This document shows positions 34,758 to 43,210 of a stretch of DNA of 49,513 nt, one piece after another. The stretch spans positions 1 through 49,513 of the forward strand of contig NZ_ANAY01000041.1 in the NCBI RefSeq assembly GCF_000340965.1, written 5' to 3'. Position 1 is the stretch's first letter; each line of letters begins with the position of its first letter. Position numbers and translations under genes: made by a program. The DNA comes from Nocardiopsis kunsanensis DSM 44524 (GTDB taxonomy: Bacteria; Actinomycetota; Actinomycetes; Streptosporangiales; Streptosporangiaceae). The notes under the pieces are model-generated. The model was given only the letters and a program-made list of their open reading frames with translations, was not told the origin of the DNA and made no database searches.

Positions 34758-35079
34758 TGGGGCCTCCGGTGGTCGGGTCGCGGGACGGTCACTGTCGCGT
34801 GCGGGCGCCGCCCGCGTGCGTATCCGGTCTGTCCTGTCTCGTTCCGGTAACACACGATCTCGACGGTACCGCCCCCGGGGGTGTGGCCGGGGCCTCCGGT
34901 GGTCGTGGGCTCGCATTGGGGCTGCACAGAGTAGTTGAATGAGTCGTAAGTGTGTTCAGAATTATCTGCGCATCAAATCCTTGAGATAAAGGCCTTTAAG
35001 GGGGCGCGGGGAAGGGTGTAGCCTTTGTGGCTTCGGAGTCAGGCCCCCTCCTGGCTCTCCCCCTAAAAAGGAATTTAAA
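34758..35079. other. Intergenic; AT-rich from about 34930
   Basis: No gene seen. Composition shifts from GC-rich to AT-rich at about 34930, which marks the left edge of the low-GC island carrying the HNH gene. AAAAGGAATTTAAA before 35080 serves as its ribosome site region. Confidence 0.5.
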
Positions 35080-36462
35080 GTGAGCGACACAGCCCGAGCT
35101 TTGATGGAGACACTGAACCTGGCGAAGGAAAGAAAGTCAGGTCCTTCTGAAAAAGACATCCATTCCTCGGTTGGCTTCCTGTGGTCGGTGGGTCAAAAAG
35201 TAACGCAAAAGAAGGTTGTGCCATCGCGAACTGAAGCCTCGGATGAGCTCTCTCTGATCCTGGCAAAGTTCAATCTTTCTTCTCATGAGAAGAGAGATGC
35301 GGACAGGGCAATCGATCGGCTCCTTGAAGCGGGCGTGTGGGAGGCTATCGAGAACATCCCTGAAGGTCCTGTCGAGGCAGTGAGGCTTGCGCCGAATTAT
35401 TCGGAATTTTTTGATAACGATCCTCAATGGGCTGCGTCTGTGGTAAGCGCAGTACTTACGAGGTTCTTCCCGGGGGCCTCTGAAAGATTCATCGACAGGC
35501 TTGACCTTGAGGAATTTACGCGTGGTCGCCTCTACTCAGCCTTGCTGCCGCAAATTGGGGAATGGTTTTCCAAGCGGCTTGGAATTTCCGCGGCATACGG
35601 AGGAGATGGTGTGCGGGGGATTGTGCGCTTTGTGGATGGCTATGTATCGGCTATATCCAAGACCTCGAGCCCGTATTCAGATAAAGTGATGCAGGACACA
35701 GGATGGATCGCCTACGTCGGGGATGGGCTATATGGTGACCAGAATCTGATCTCTGGAAACCGGAAGATGGCAGAATGCCAGGAGCGGCGTATTCCTGTGC
35801 GATTCTGGCGAGGGGATGGGAGAAGGGGTTATAGGTTCGAGACCTGGACAGTCATCGTTCAGCGTCGGCGTCAGTGGGGTATTGGAACCGACGGAAAGGA
35901 GCGAAAGGAGTATGTCTGGGTCCTTGCTCCGGTTCCATCTCCTGATGTAGAAAGTTGGCCCCGCCCTGTTCTGAATGCCTTGGATGATGATATGGCAAAA
36001 TTCTACGATGAAACCCTGGAACTGGAAAGCGAGGATGTAGAGTGTTTCGCTCAGAATGAATTGGAGGTGGGGTTCAAGGGGATGGTGGAGAGGTACGTTT
36101 TCCTGAACTCTCGCGCTGTAGAGGCTGAGAGAGTTAGAAGAGCGAGTTCAGCGACGAGGAGCATTCAGGAATATTTCAGGTCGCCTGCGGCTCGTAAGGC
36201 TGTCATGCAGAGAAGCGAGGGTAGATGCGAGAATCCTGAATGCCTTGGTCACCCTGATGAGCGTGCAGTCAATGGTGACCCGATGCTCGAGGTGGATCAC
36301 GTTCGCGACCTCGCTCAAGGGGGAAAAGATGTTCCGGTCAACATGATTGCGCTATGTCCAAATTGCCACGCCCTGAAAACCAGAGGTGAGAATAGAAATG
36401 ACTTGCGCAAGGTGCTGGTTCTGGCCGCTCGAGATAAGCACCAAAGCCTTATCTCCGGTTAA
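35080..36462 (+). CDS. SRA-like plus HNH nuclease, candidate type IV restriction enzyme
   Basis: 460 residues, GTG start with AAGGAA upstream. Codon use and composition are much more AT-rich than in neighbours, a sign of recent acquisition. The C-terminus is an HNH domain: Cys383 and Cys388 (RCENPEC), LEVDHVRDLAQGG with the catalytic His407, Asn421, and Cys426-x2-Cys429-His430, so a zinc-stabilised HNH. Residues about 175-262 resemble an SRA (YDG) domain: YVGDGLYGDQNLISGN, then RRIPVRFWRGD, recalling the D-Q-x-L-x2-G-N and P-V-R-V-x-R-G pattern of SRA proteins that flip modified cytosine. SRA-HNH fusions such as Sco5333 and ScoMcrA cut methylated or phosphorothioated DNA. Residues 1-170 are not recognised. 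Domain assignment of the middle is an inference from motif resemblance. Confidence 0.75.
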   Translation: MSDTARALMETLNLAKERKSGPSEKDIHSSVGFLWSVGQKVTQKKVVPSRTEASDELSLILAKFNLSSHEKRDADRAIDRLLEAGVWEAIENIPEGPVEAVRLAPNYSEFFDNDPQWAASVVSAVLTRFFPGASERFIDRLDLEEFTRGRLYSALLPQIGEWFSKRLGISAAYGGDGVRGIVRFVDGYVSAISKTSSPYSDKVMQDTGWIAYVGDGLYGDQNLISGNRKMAECQERRIPVRFWRGDGRRGYRFETWTVIVQRRRQWGIGTDGKERKEYVWVLAPVPSPDVESWPRPVLNALDDDMAKFYDETLELESEDVECFAQNELEVGFKGMVERYVFLNSRAVEAERVRRASSATRSIQEYFRSPAARKAVMQRSEGRCENPECLGHPDERAVNGDPMLEVDHVRDLAQGGKDVPVNMIALCPNCHALKTRGENRNDLRKVLVLAARDKHQSLISG

Positions 36463-36491
36463 GGTATGCAATCGGGCGCGGGAATGAGGGA

Positions 36492-36520
36492 AGGGCCCTC
36501 TGCTTCGTGCGGAGGACCCT
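36492..36520. terminator. Hairpin between convergent genes
   Basis: AGGGCCCTC pairs with GAGGACCCT apart from one mismatch, with an 11-base loop. It stands between the HNH gene and the tandem DUF397 gene and could stop transcription from both sides. Confidence 0.45.
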
Positions 36521-36531
36521 CGCGCGTCTGT

Positions 36532-36810
36532 CTACGTTTCGGCGGTGCGGAGGAAGGCGATCCACTCTGTGGCGGTGAAGGGGAGGTGTTCGAGGTCGGG
36601 GTGCTGGGAGTCGCGGATGAGAGCGCCGCCGTGTGTGTCAGCGAAGGCGACACAGTCGCTGCGGTCGCTGTAGCTGGATGTCCGGAAGTGGGCGCTGTCG
36701 CCTGCCGGGGCCTGCGTCTCCCGGGTGATTGAACCGGCGGAGGCATCGGCAACCTCGACGCAGTTGTTGCGGTCGCTGTAGCTCGACTTACGGAAGATCA
36801 GTTCAGCCAT
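36532..36810 (-). CDS. Tandem DUF397 protein
   Basis: 92 residues with two DUF397 repeats: IFRKSSYSDRNNCVEVADA at the start, then FRTSSYSDRSDCVAFADTHGGALIRDSQHP and the terminal FTATEWIAFL. Single DUF397 proteins are usually about 60-70 residues, so this is a fusion or duplication, with the tail of the first repeat shortened. DUF397 proteins partner with XRE-DUF5753 regulators in actinomycetes. An earlier GTG (36819) is an alternative start. A terminator at 36906 separates it from the next DUF397 gene, so it has its own promoter. Confidence 0.85.
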   Translation of the reverse strand: MAELIFRKSSYSDRNNCVEVADASAGSITRETQAPAGDSAHFRTSSYSDRSDCVAFADTHGGALIRDSQHPDLEHLPFTATEWIAFLRTAET

Positions 36811-36905
36811 GACGTTCACCTACCCGCTGTCGGTAGGCACCGCGTGGCCACAGCCGGCCACGACAGCGATCGTCCTGCTGGCGGTGTCTTCTCTGGGAAC
36901 ACGTG

Positions 36906-36943
36906 AAGGGCGTCGGAGCTGGGAGTAGCTCCGACGCCCTTCT
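36906..36943 (-). terminator. Terminator of the XRE-DUF397 unit
   Basis: A perfect 15-bp stem (36906-36920 with 36927-36941) and 6-base loop, 10 bases after the stop of the DUF397 gene at 36953. CTTCT follows on the plus strand, so it may act in both directions. Confidence 0.75.
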
Positions 36944-36952
36944 TGCTATGCG

Positions 36953-37144
36953 CTACTCGGAGGAGCGCACGCCGGCGAGCAACGCGCTCCACTCCGACGA
37001 GCTGAAGGAGAGGTGACCGGCCTCGCGGTTCTGGGTGTCACGGACAGCGGAGCGGCCTGGTGCGTCGGCCACCTCTACGCAGTTGTCGCCTCGACCGCTG
37101 TAGGAGGACTTGCGGAAGATGAGCTCGTGAGCGGATGAATGCAT
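36953..37144 (-). CDS. DUF397 protein
   Basis: 63 residues with one DUF397 domain: LIFRKSSYSGRGDNCVEVADAPG, VRDTQNREAG, then FSSSEWSALLAGV. It starts 16 bases after the stop of the XRE-DUF5753 gene and forms an operon with it. In Streptomyces such pairs behave like toxin-antitoxin-like or developmental regulator modules (Scr1/Scr2, BldB-WhiJ-like). The DUF397 partner is thought to bind and control its XRE protein. Confidence 0.88.
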   Translation of the reverse strand: MHSSAHELIFRKSSYSGRGDNCVEVADAPGRSAVRDTQNREAGHLSFSSSEWSALLAGVRSSE

Positions 37145-37159
37145 CGGGGGTCTTCCTAG

Positions 37160-37999
37160 TCAGGCGAGGGTTTTCAGGAACCGAACGGATGCCTCGGGCG
37201 AGTCGGCGGAGTTGCACAGGTGGCCGAAGCTTGCCACGTAGTTCTGTATCGCTTCCGGCTCTTCCAAGTAGAGGTCTTCGGTGGCCGTCTCCAGGTACAC
37301 CAGTGGGAGGTCGGCCGGATCGGGGAAGTCCAGGATCATGAAGGCCCCTTCCATGCCGGCATGCGATCCGGCCTCGTCTCGGAGCACCTGAATGTCGATG
37401 TTCGGGCGCTCGGCGAGGTTGATGAGGTGCTGGATCTGCCCCTTTATAACCTCCTGGCCTCCGACGGCCTTGCGGAGTGCTGCTTCGTCCACCACAACCC
37501 AGACTCGGGGCGGATCCGTTGAGGTGAGGACCTCCTGGCGGCGCATTCGCCCGGCGACCTTCCGGTCGATGTCCCCGTCGCTGAGAACGCGGCTTCCGCG
37601 GAGGACAGCCGCGGCGTACTCCGGTGTCTGGAAGAGGCCGGGGACGAGCAGTGCCTCGAAGGTGCGGATCATTGAAGCGCCGGACTCGAAGTCCGCGAGC
37701 CCACCACGTAGGACGTCCTTGTAGTCGACCCACCAGCCCCGGACCCGGGACTCGCGTGCGAGGGAAACGATGGCCTCCCGCATGGGCTCGGGAAGCTCGT
37801 AGAGGTCGGCAAGGTCCTTCATGTCGCGCATCGAGGGCAGCTTCCACTCGTTGCGCTCCATCCGGCTGAGCTTGCCGGACGACCACCCCAGCTCCTTGTT
37901 CACGCGCTCGATCTTGAGGCCCCGCTCTTCGCGCATCTGGCGTAGCAGGGCCGACAGACGTCGACGTCGTGCGCTGGGGCTGTATCTGCTGTCGGCCAC
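37160..37999 (-). CDS. XRE-DUF5753 regulator
   Basis: 279 residues, GTG start. An N-terminal XRE helix-turn-helix (residues about 15-70: LRQMREERGLKIERVNKELGWSSGKLSRMER) is followed by the DUF5753 effector domain (LLVPGLFQTPEYAAAVLRG, VVVDEAALRKAVGG, QIQHLINLAERPNIDIQVL, GAFMILDFPDPADLPLVYLE). Paired with the DUF397 gene downstream and divergent from a three-gene set starting at 38166. It probably represses its own operon and perhaps the divergent one. Confidence 0.9.
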   Translation of the reverse strand: MADSRYSPSARRRRLSALLRQMREERGLKIERVNKELGWSSGKLSRMERNEWKLPSMRDMKDLADLYELPEPMREAIVSLARESRVRGWWVDYKDVLRGGLADFESGASMIRTFEALLVPGLFQTPEYAAAVLRGSRVLSDGDIDRKVAGRMRRQEVLTSTDPPRVWVVVDEAALRKAVGGQEVIKGQIQHLINLAERPNIDIQVLRDEAGSHAGMEGAFMILDFPDPADLPLVYLETATEDLYLEEPEAIQNYVASFGHLCNSADSPEASVRFLKTLA

Positions 38000-38165
38000 T
38001 CCGTCTCACTTCCTGGCCTGCCTGATCATAGGCCAGCACGGGGGAACCAGACATATCATCCACTTGCGATTCGCATCTTGATTATTCCATGTTCCATATC
38101 GCATGATGGTCATACGCATTCATCGCCGGACCTTCCATCCGGCTTCCTCCCTGGAGGTGTGCGCC

Positions 38166-38774
38166 ATGGAGCGCGACCGACGGCACTCACAGCACCCACG
38201 GAGCCCATGGCACCTGAGGTACGGGGCGCCCACGTCGCGCCCGTCTCCGTCGCCGGCCTCGCCGACCTGGCCGACCATCGGGAACCGTCCGGGCCGTGGG
38301 GTATACGCAGGCCACAGGGCTTACAGCCCTTACGGGGACTACGCGCCCTACGCGGGATACAAGCCCTACGGGGTCTACACGCCCCCCGGTGATGACGGGG
38401 CGCCCGAGTTGCTTACGACGCCTGGAATCTCTGCGCCACGTGCGGTGCGCGCTACGCGCGCCAGGGACGCCGTGCGTACCAGGCGCGCGCAGCGTGTGCG
38501 GTGCTACGCCTTCCAACCCGAAGACCTCGCCCGGCTCGCCCGAGTTGCCCTGCACCAGTTCGTCCAGAACCTGCTCGCACGGGAGCCCTTCACGCGTGAC
38601 CCGTTCGCACGTCACTCGCTCGCGGGAGACACGCTCGAGCGGAGCGTTCCGGAAAGCGGCCCACGCCCGTGCGGGCCGCTCGAAAACGGACCGTTTGAGA
38701 GCGGACCGCGTGCGGGCGACGCTCTCGGGCACGACACGTTCGGAAACGGCGCGCACGCCGGGGAGGCGATGTGA
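38166..38774 (+). CDS. Uncharacterised protein with PYxxYx repeat
   Basis: 202 residues from the ATG at 38166, chosen because GGAGGT lies 8 bases upstream. The first half is Pro/Ser/Tyr-rich and holds three hexapeptide repeats PYGDYA-PYAGYK-PYGVYT. The second half has a helix PEDLARLARVALHQFVQNLLA, then a low-complexity tail of FTRDPFARHSLAGD-like and GP-rich repeats. Third codon positions are GC-biased, which supports coding. No family was recognised. Divergent from the XRE gene and stop-to-start adjacent to the next gene. Confidence 0.65.
   Translation: MERDRRHSQHPRSPWHLRYGAPTSRPSPSPASPTWPTIGNRPGRGVYAGHRAYSPYGDYAPYAGYKPYGVYTPPGDDGAPELLTTPGISAPRAVRATRARDAVRTRRAQRVRCYAFQPEDLARLARVALHQFVQNLLAREPFTRDPFARHSLAGDTLERSVPESGPRPCGPLENGPFESGPRAGDALGHDTFGNGAHAGEAM
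38328..38381 (+). repeat. Three 18-bp tandem repeats (Tyr-rich)
   Basis: Three imperfect copies beginning CC(C/T)TACG encode PYGDYA, PYAGYK and PYGVYT inside the protein at 38166. Confidence 0.75.
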
Positions 38775-39119
38775 ATGGATGCCTCCACCCCTCCCACGAG
38801 CTCGAAACCGAAGCTGGGCCCAGGAGCGAGGCCGGATCCGGCCTCGGAAGCCACCCGTTATGGGGCTTCGTGTTCTGACTCGGAATCGGGGCCGGGCCTG
38901 GGTCTGAGCCCGGAGCCGGATCCTGATCCAGACCCTGACCTCGCCCACCTCCGGCGCACCTACGGCCACCACTGGTGCATCTGGCGCACCACGAACTGGT
39001 GGATGGCCACCGCACGAATCAACGGCGTCACCCCGACCCTCATGGAACGCACACCCGACGAGCTCGAACGGCGGTTGCGCAACCCCGGCCGCCAGATCGG
39101 CGGACCCATCGCGACCTGA
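38775..39119 (+). CDS. Small uncharacterised actinomycete protein
   Basis: 114 residues; ATG overlaps no base but directly follows the stop of the previous gene. An acidic Asp/Pro run (EPDPDPDPDLAHL) precedes a compact C-terminal part with HHWCIWRTTNWWMATAR, MERTPDELERRL, which looks like the short Trp-rich proteins that accompany XRE-DUF397 loci. Function unknown. Part of the three-gene set with 38166 and 39205. Confidence 0.7.
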   Translation: MDASTPPTSSKPKLGPGARPDPASEATRYGASCSDSESGPGLGLSPEPDPDPDPDLAHLRRTYGHHWCIWRTTNWWMATARINGVTPTLMERTPDELERRLRNPGRQIGGPIAT

Positions 39120-39204
39120 CGCCCGTGCCGCAACGCCACAACCACAGCGACGGACACAGACACGGCTGCAGCCACAGCCACAGCCACCGCACGAGGAGCC
39201 CCTC

Positions 39205-39372
39205 ATGATCCGCACCTACAGCGCCGACGACCCCGCCGCCGACCTCCCCCTGACCCCCGAAGAACAGCAGTACGCCGACGCGGCCGACCGCATCCGTGAG
39301 CAGAACCGGAGGAACGCGATGGAGCGGGAGCAGGCGCGGGGGCTGGAGTGGCAGCAGCAGGAGCAGCCGTAG
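39205..39372 (+). CDS. Very small Gln/Glu-rich protein
   Basis: 55 residues from an ATG with GAGGAG seven bases upstream. The sequence is acidic at first (YSADDPAADLPLTPEEQQYADAAD) and ends in a charged, probably helical part (RIREQNRRNAMEREQARG, then a Gln run). No transmembrane segment. It follows the preceding gene by 85 bases and is probably cotranscribed. Function unknown. Confidence 0.6.
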   Translation: MIRTYSADDPAADLPLTPEEQQYADAADRIREQNRRNAMEREQARGLEWQQQEQP

Positions 39373-39487
39373 CGACAGTCGAGACAGGCCGAGACGGGTC
39401 TCGCGAGGCGCGGGTGAGAGCCAGGACGTGCACCCGCGAGGCGCACGCGATCCGCGCGATCCGCGAGGTCGGCAGAGCGTGTGCGCC

Positions 39488-40774
39488 CTACGATCCCCGT
39501 GGGTCTCCCTTGGCGCCCGAGGCCGGTGCACCCCGCCGAGCGTCCGTCGCCCTCCGGGCGAACGAAGGCGCGTGCTCGGGCCGCAGACCCAGTCCCACGA
39601 GCCGGGCGGGCAGGCGTGTGAGCGCGGGGAACCGGTGGAGGGCGGCGATGACCGGTTTGGGCGGGCCCGCTCGCTGCCCCGTGAGGATCGGGGTGACCAC
39701 GTTCCGGTGGATACCGCGCTGCAGCGCCTGGACCAGCATCGTCGGGAGCAGCCGACGGCGCCGGACCCGTGCCAGTTGCGCGGGGGTGGGCCGACCCCGG
39801 CGGAGCGGGCCGGCGAGCAGGGTCGCGGCGGCCACCGCGTCCTGCACGGCGAGGTTGATGCCCACCCCTCCAACGGGCGACATCGCGTGGGCCGCGTCGC
39901 CGATACACAGCAGCCCGTCGGTGTGCCAACGGCGCAGCCGGTCCATGCGTACGTCCAGGTGCTTGACCTCGTCCATCGACGTCAGGGCGTCGGTGCGTTC
40001 GGCGAGCTCGGGCGCGAGTTCGCCGATGTCCCGGCGGAAGGCGGAGACACCCCGTTCCCGCAGCTCGGCGTCGGTCCCCTTCGGGCCGATGTAGGCGATC
40101 TGCAGATACCCCTCGCGGGGGAAGACCACCATGAAGCGCCGGGCACCGGCCCTCGGTGACAGGGCGAGCTCCTCCGGCCCGCTCCCGGGCAGTCGGAACC
40201 ACCACGCGTCCACGTCCAGCGGGAAGTCCTTCGAATCCAGCCCGGTGAGATCGCGCAGCAGGGAACGGCGCCCGTCACAGGCCAGGGTCAGGTCTGCGCG
40301 GATCTGCCCCGGGCCGTCCGTCCCCTCGTACTCGACGCCGACCACGCGCTCGCCCTCACGCAGGAGGCCGGTCGCGCGGGTGTTCATGCGGAGCGTGAAC
40401 GTGGGTTCCTGGTGTGCGGCGTCGGCGAGCAGGTCGAGCAGATCCCACTGCGGCACCATCGCGATGTAGGGGTGCGGCGTGTGCAGCCGTGTGAAGTCGG
40501 CGATGGTCACGGAACCGCCGTCGACGGGGAAGGCCACATGCTCCAACCGCGTCTGGGGCAGTGCGGCGAAACGTTCCGCCAACCCGAGCTCGTCGAGCAG
40601 TCGCAGGGTGGACGGGTGCACGGTGTCCCCGCGGAAGTCGCGGAGGAAGTCGGCGTGCTTCTCCAGCACGGTCACCTCCACACCCGCCCGCGCGAGCAGG
40701 AGCCCGGCGATCATCCCGGCCGGCCCGCCGCCCACGATCACGCAGGTGGTGTCGGTGTTCGTCGCGGTGCTCAT
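39488..40774 (-). CDS. FAD-dependent aromatic hydroxylase-type monooxygenase
   Basis: 428 residues. PHBH-class group A flavoprotein: FAD loop VGGGPAGMIAGLLLARAGVEVTVLEKH at the start, the CDGRRS (DG) motif in the middle and LLCIGDAAHAMSPVGGVGINLAVQDA (GD motif) for the ribityl chain. Such enzymes hydroxylate aromatic or polyketide substrates with NAD(P)H and oxygen. The ATG at 40774 was chosen because GGAGG is correctly spaced; the ATG at 40780 is too close. It stands alone; the substrate is unknown. Confidence 0.9.
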   Translation of the reverse strand: MSTATNTDTTCVIVGGGPAGMIAGLLLARAGVEVTVLEKHADFLRDFRGDTVHPSTLRLLDELGLAERFAALPQTRLEHVAFPVDGGSVTIADFTRLHTPHPYIAMVPQWDLLDLLADAAHQEPTFTLRMNTRATGLLREGERVVGVEYEGTDGPGQIRADLTLACDGRRSLLRDLTGLDSKDFPLDVDAWWFRLPGSGPEELALSPRAGARRFMVVFPREGYLQIAYIGPKGTDAELRERGVSAFRRDIGELAPELAERTDALTSMDEVKHLDVRMDRLRRWHTDGLLCIGDAAHAMSPVGGVGINLAVQDAVAAATLLAGPLRRGRPTPAQLARVRRRRLLPTMLVQALQRGIHRNVVTPILTGQRAGPPKPVIAALHRFPALTRLPARLVGLGLRPEHAPSFARRATDARRGAPASGAKGDPRGS

Positions 40775-41192
40775 TGCCATTCCTCCACGGACGAGAGTGT
40801 CACGGTGTGGCCGGTGCGACCACGTAGGTCCGAGGTCCTCGCGGACGGTGCCGAAGGGCCATCGGCCGGTCATTCGGGCGTGTGCCACGACCGGCCCGAT
40901 CCAGCCCGGGCCGACCCGTTCCGACCCGGGCCGGAACGGCCGCGCCGGACCGGGTCACGTTCCGTACTGCCGTTGTTCCCCGGACGCCGTCACCTACCCC
41001 GGAGCCGCGGGGCCTTCGGGTGGCGGGCGCCCTGACCCGAGCACCCCGAGGGGAGCTGTGTCTCTTGCGCCACCGACCCCCCGGTGCCGGTGACAAACGC
41101 CCGGGCGCGGGGCAGGACCACCCGCAGCGAACCACCACCGGTGGTCCACCGCCAGTCCGCACACGAACGACCGCGAGGAAAGGGGCAGGACC
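40775..41192. other. Intergenic, about 420 bases
   Basis: Divergent promoter region of the monooxygenase and the GST-like gene. No gene or clear motif seen. Confidence 0.45.
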
Positions 41193-42233
41193 GTGCGTGC
41201 CAACCGGATTCCGACCGAAGAGATCAAGCGCGAACCGGCGGCGTTCGACGATCGCGTCACCGCCGACGGACGGTTCGAACGCACGGCGGAGCCCGGGCGG
41301 TACCGCCTCGTCATCAACCGCGCCTGCCCCTGGGCGCACCGCACGGTCATCACCCGCCGCCTCATGGGCCTGGAGAACACGATCTCCCTAGCGGTGACCG
41401 ACCCCAAGCAGGAGATCATCGACGGCGACCCGCACTGGGTGTTCACCGAGGAGACCGGCAGCCCGGGCGACCGCGACCCTGTGCTGGGCATCCACGCGCT
41501 GCGCGAGGCCTACCTGGCGCGCGACCCCGAATACGACGGCGGCGTGAGCGTTCCGGGGCTGGTCGACGTGCCCACCGGCCACCTGGTCAGCAACGACTAC
41601 GACCGGCTCGCCCTGGACATGGCCACCGAATGGGGCGGTCTCACCCGGGAAGGTGCCCCCGACCTGTACCCCGAACCCCTGCGCGACGAGATCGAGGAGA
41701 TCGGGGCCGGGGTGTACCGGGACATCAACAACGGCGTCTACCGCTCCGGGTTCGCACCCGACCAGGAACGCTACGACCGCGCCGTCGACCGGCTCTTCAC
41801 CCGCCTGGACGAGATGGAGGAACGCCTCACCGACCGGCGGTATTTGGTCGGCGACCACATCACCATGGCCGACATCCGGTTGTTCGTGACCCTGGTGCGG
41901 TTCGACGCCGCCTACCACGGCCACTTCAAGTGCAACATCCGCAAGCTCATCGAGTACCCGGCGCTGTGGGCGTACGCGCGCGACCTGTTCCAGACACCGG
42001 GGTTCGGCGACACCACCCAGTTCGACCACATCCGCGTGCACTATTACTGGGTGCACGAGGGCATCAACCCGACCCGGATCGTGGCCCGGGGGCCTGACCC
42101 GCGCCAGTGGCTGACCCCGCACGGGCGCGAGGCGCTGGGCGGGTCGCCGTTTGGCGGAGGGACTGCGCCGGGGCCTGTGCCCGTGGGGGAGCGGGTCCCG
42201 GAGCCGGGGGAGTACCGGCCGCTGGGGCCCTGA
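41193..42233 (+). CDS. Glutathionyl-hydroquinone reductase-like GST (Xi class)
   Basis: 346 residues. Thioredoxin-like N-terminal domain with the catalytic Cys45 in NRACPWAHRT, then an all-helical C-terminal GST domain with ITMADIRLFVTLVRFDAAYHGHFKCNIRKL. The Xi-class (YqjG/PcpF) pattern reduces S-conjugated hydroquinones; actinomycetes lack glutathione, so mycothiol conjugates are the likely substrates (inference). GTG start with GGAAAGGGG upstream. The C-terminal 30 residues are low-complexity. Divergent from the FAD monooxygenase, which fits quinone metabolism. Confidence 0.88.
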   Translation: MRANRIPTEEIKREPAAFDDRVTADGRFERTAEPGRYRLVINRACPWAHRTVITRRLMGLENTISLAVTDPKQEIIDGDPHWVFTEETGSPGDRDPVLGIHALREAYLARDPEYDGGVSVPGLVDVPTGHLVSNDYDRLALDMATEWGGLTREGAPDLYPEPLRDEIEEIGAGVYRDINNGVYRSGFAPDQERYDRAVDRLFTRLDEMEERLTDRRYLVGDHITMADIRLFVTLVRFDAAYHGHFKCNIRKLIEYPALWAYARDLFQTPGFGDTTQFDHIRVHYYWVHEGINPTRIVARGPDPRQWLTPHGREALGGSPFGGGTAPGPVPVGERVPEPGEYRPLGP

Positions 42234-42441
42234 GCCGGTCATCTGGGCTTGGTCGGATCGTTCGGCTCGTGGGGTGGAGGGGCGGTGGTGGGGGCAGGTA
42301 GCTCGCGGCCTGGCCTCTCATGTTCTGTGCGATGGGTGTGCGGCTGAAACCGAGTGTGACTGCTCGGATCTTCTGTTTCTTGCGTAGGCCGTTGAGGTGA
42401 TGCCAGCGGTTTCGGAGAACCTTGGCGGGGCGTGTTGGAGC

Positions 42442-42465
42442 GCGTGGGTGCGTGGGTGCGTGGGT
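42442..42465. repeat. Octamer GCGTGGGT, three tandem copies
   Basis: Three exact copies in tandem just outside the left arm of the DUF222 element. Confidence 0.8.
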
Positions 42466-42497
42466 GCGGTGGTGCGTAGCGCGTGGGGGTTCCCTCG

Positions 42498-42925
42498 GTG
42501 AGGAGGGCTGGGGTTCTGTGGTGTTGCCTCGGGGTGGTGGTTCGTCGGGGTCGGGAACGATAGCCCGGCCGGCCCTGCGCGCAACCCGCGTCGGCGCCAC
42601 CCCCTGATCTCCGGGCCGGAGTGGATGTGTCGGCGTTGTGCGTGGTTGATCTGGGCGCCTCGGGGTGTGCGCTCCGGCCCTGTTCGCCGGGCTGACCCGA
42701 CCCGCATCGACGAACCACCCGCTCCCCCGAGACGCCCGCCCTCAGCCAAAAGAACGGTGGGCACGGGCAACGGCAACGGCAACTACACACCCCCTGGGGT
42801 GGCCCCACTGCGGCTAACGGTCGGGGCGTGGGCATGGTGGCTCGCTCCCGCGAAGGCACAAGCCGCCCCGCGCACTCCCGGTGGCGCATCGAGTCTCGGG
42901 GGTGGCGGGTGTGCGGGCGGCCGGG
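42498..42925 (-). repeat. Left inverted arm of the DUF222 element
   Basis: Read on the minus strand this matches the right arm from an outer GAGGCAACACCACAGAAC block to an inner CCGCACAC block, including GTTCTTTTGGCTG-like, CGGCGAACAGGGCCGGAGCG and GGTGGCGCCGACG words. Frame and codons are not conserved, so it is not a hidden gene. Confidence 0.8.
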
Positions 42926-42936
42926 CTGGTCGGGTT

Positions 42937-43004
42937 CGGAGATTCTCCGAGTGCGTGCTGCGCGCGCCTGCGCGCTCGACCCGCCCAGATTCGGAGATTC
43001 TCTG
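42937..43004. promoter_or_regulatory. Two GGAGA-N-TCTC palindromes
   Basis: CGGAGA-T-TCTCCG (42937-42949) is a perfect 6-1-6 palindrome. A near copy, CGGAGATTCTCTG, lies at 42992-43004. Both are between the left arm and the DUF222 gene. Confidence 0.6.
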
Positions 43005-43072
43005 GTGCGGGGGTGGTTTATGAGTGAGGGTTCCCCCGCTCCAGAATACCCGAGGAAAGGCACCCCGTGGAG

Positions 43073-43081
43073 TTATCCACA
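43073..43081 (+). promoter_or_regulatory. DnaA-box-like 9-mer in DUF222 leader
   Basis: TTATCCACA within GTGGAGTTATCCACA, at the same place as in the decayed copy at 17.9 kb. It lies 130 bases upstream of the start codon. Confidence 0.5.
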
Positions 43082-43210
43082 AGCTCATTTTTCGGAGAAT
43101 GTGGGCGGCCGGAAATAGGGGCAGCGGGTGGCCATGAGGCCGTAATAGGTAAGGGCCTTCTACCCTGGAGGGCACTACCCATTCTTGGACCCCGTGCGTA
43201 TTGTTGGATT

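Noticed and set aside
38328..38381. 18-bp repeats as a CRISPR array
   Set aside because: They are contiguous, in frame and part of a protein-coding repeat.
42239..42440. Possible gene remnant on the minus strand (frame with NRWHHLNGLRKKQKIRAV)
   Set aside because: The peptide looks coding-like, but there is no start, no family match that I know and only about 50 codons; not enough to call.
42442..42465. Tandem octamers as a CRISPR-like or origin iteron array
   Set aside because: Only three contiguous copies without spacers; a simple microsatellite.
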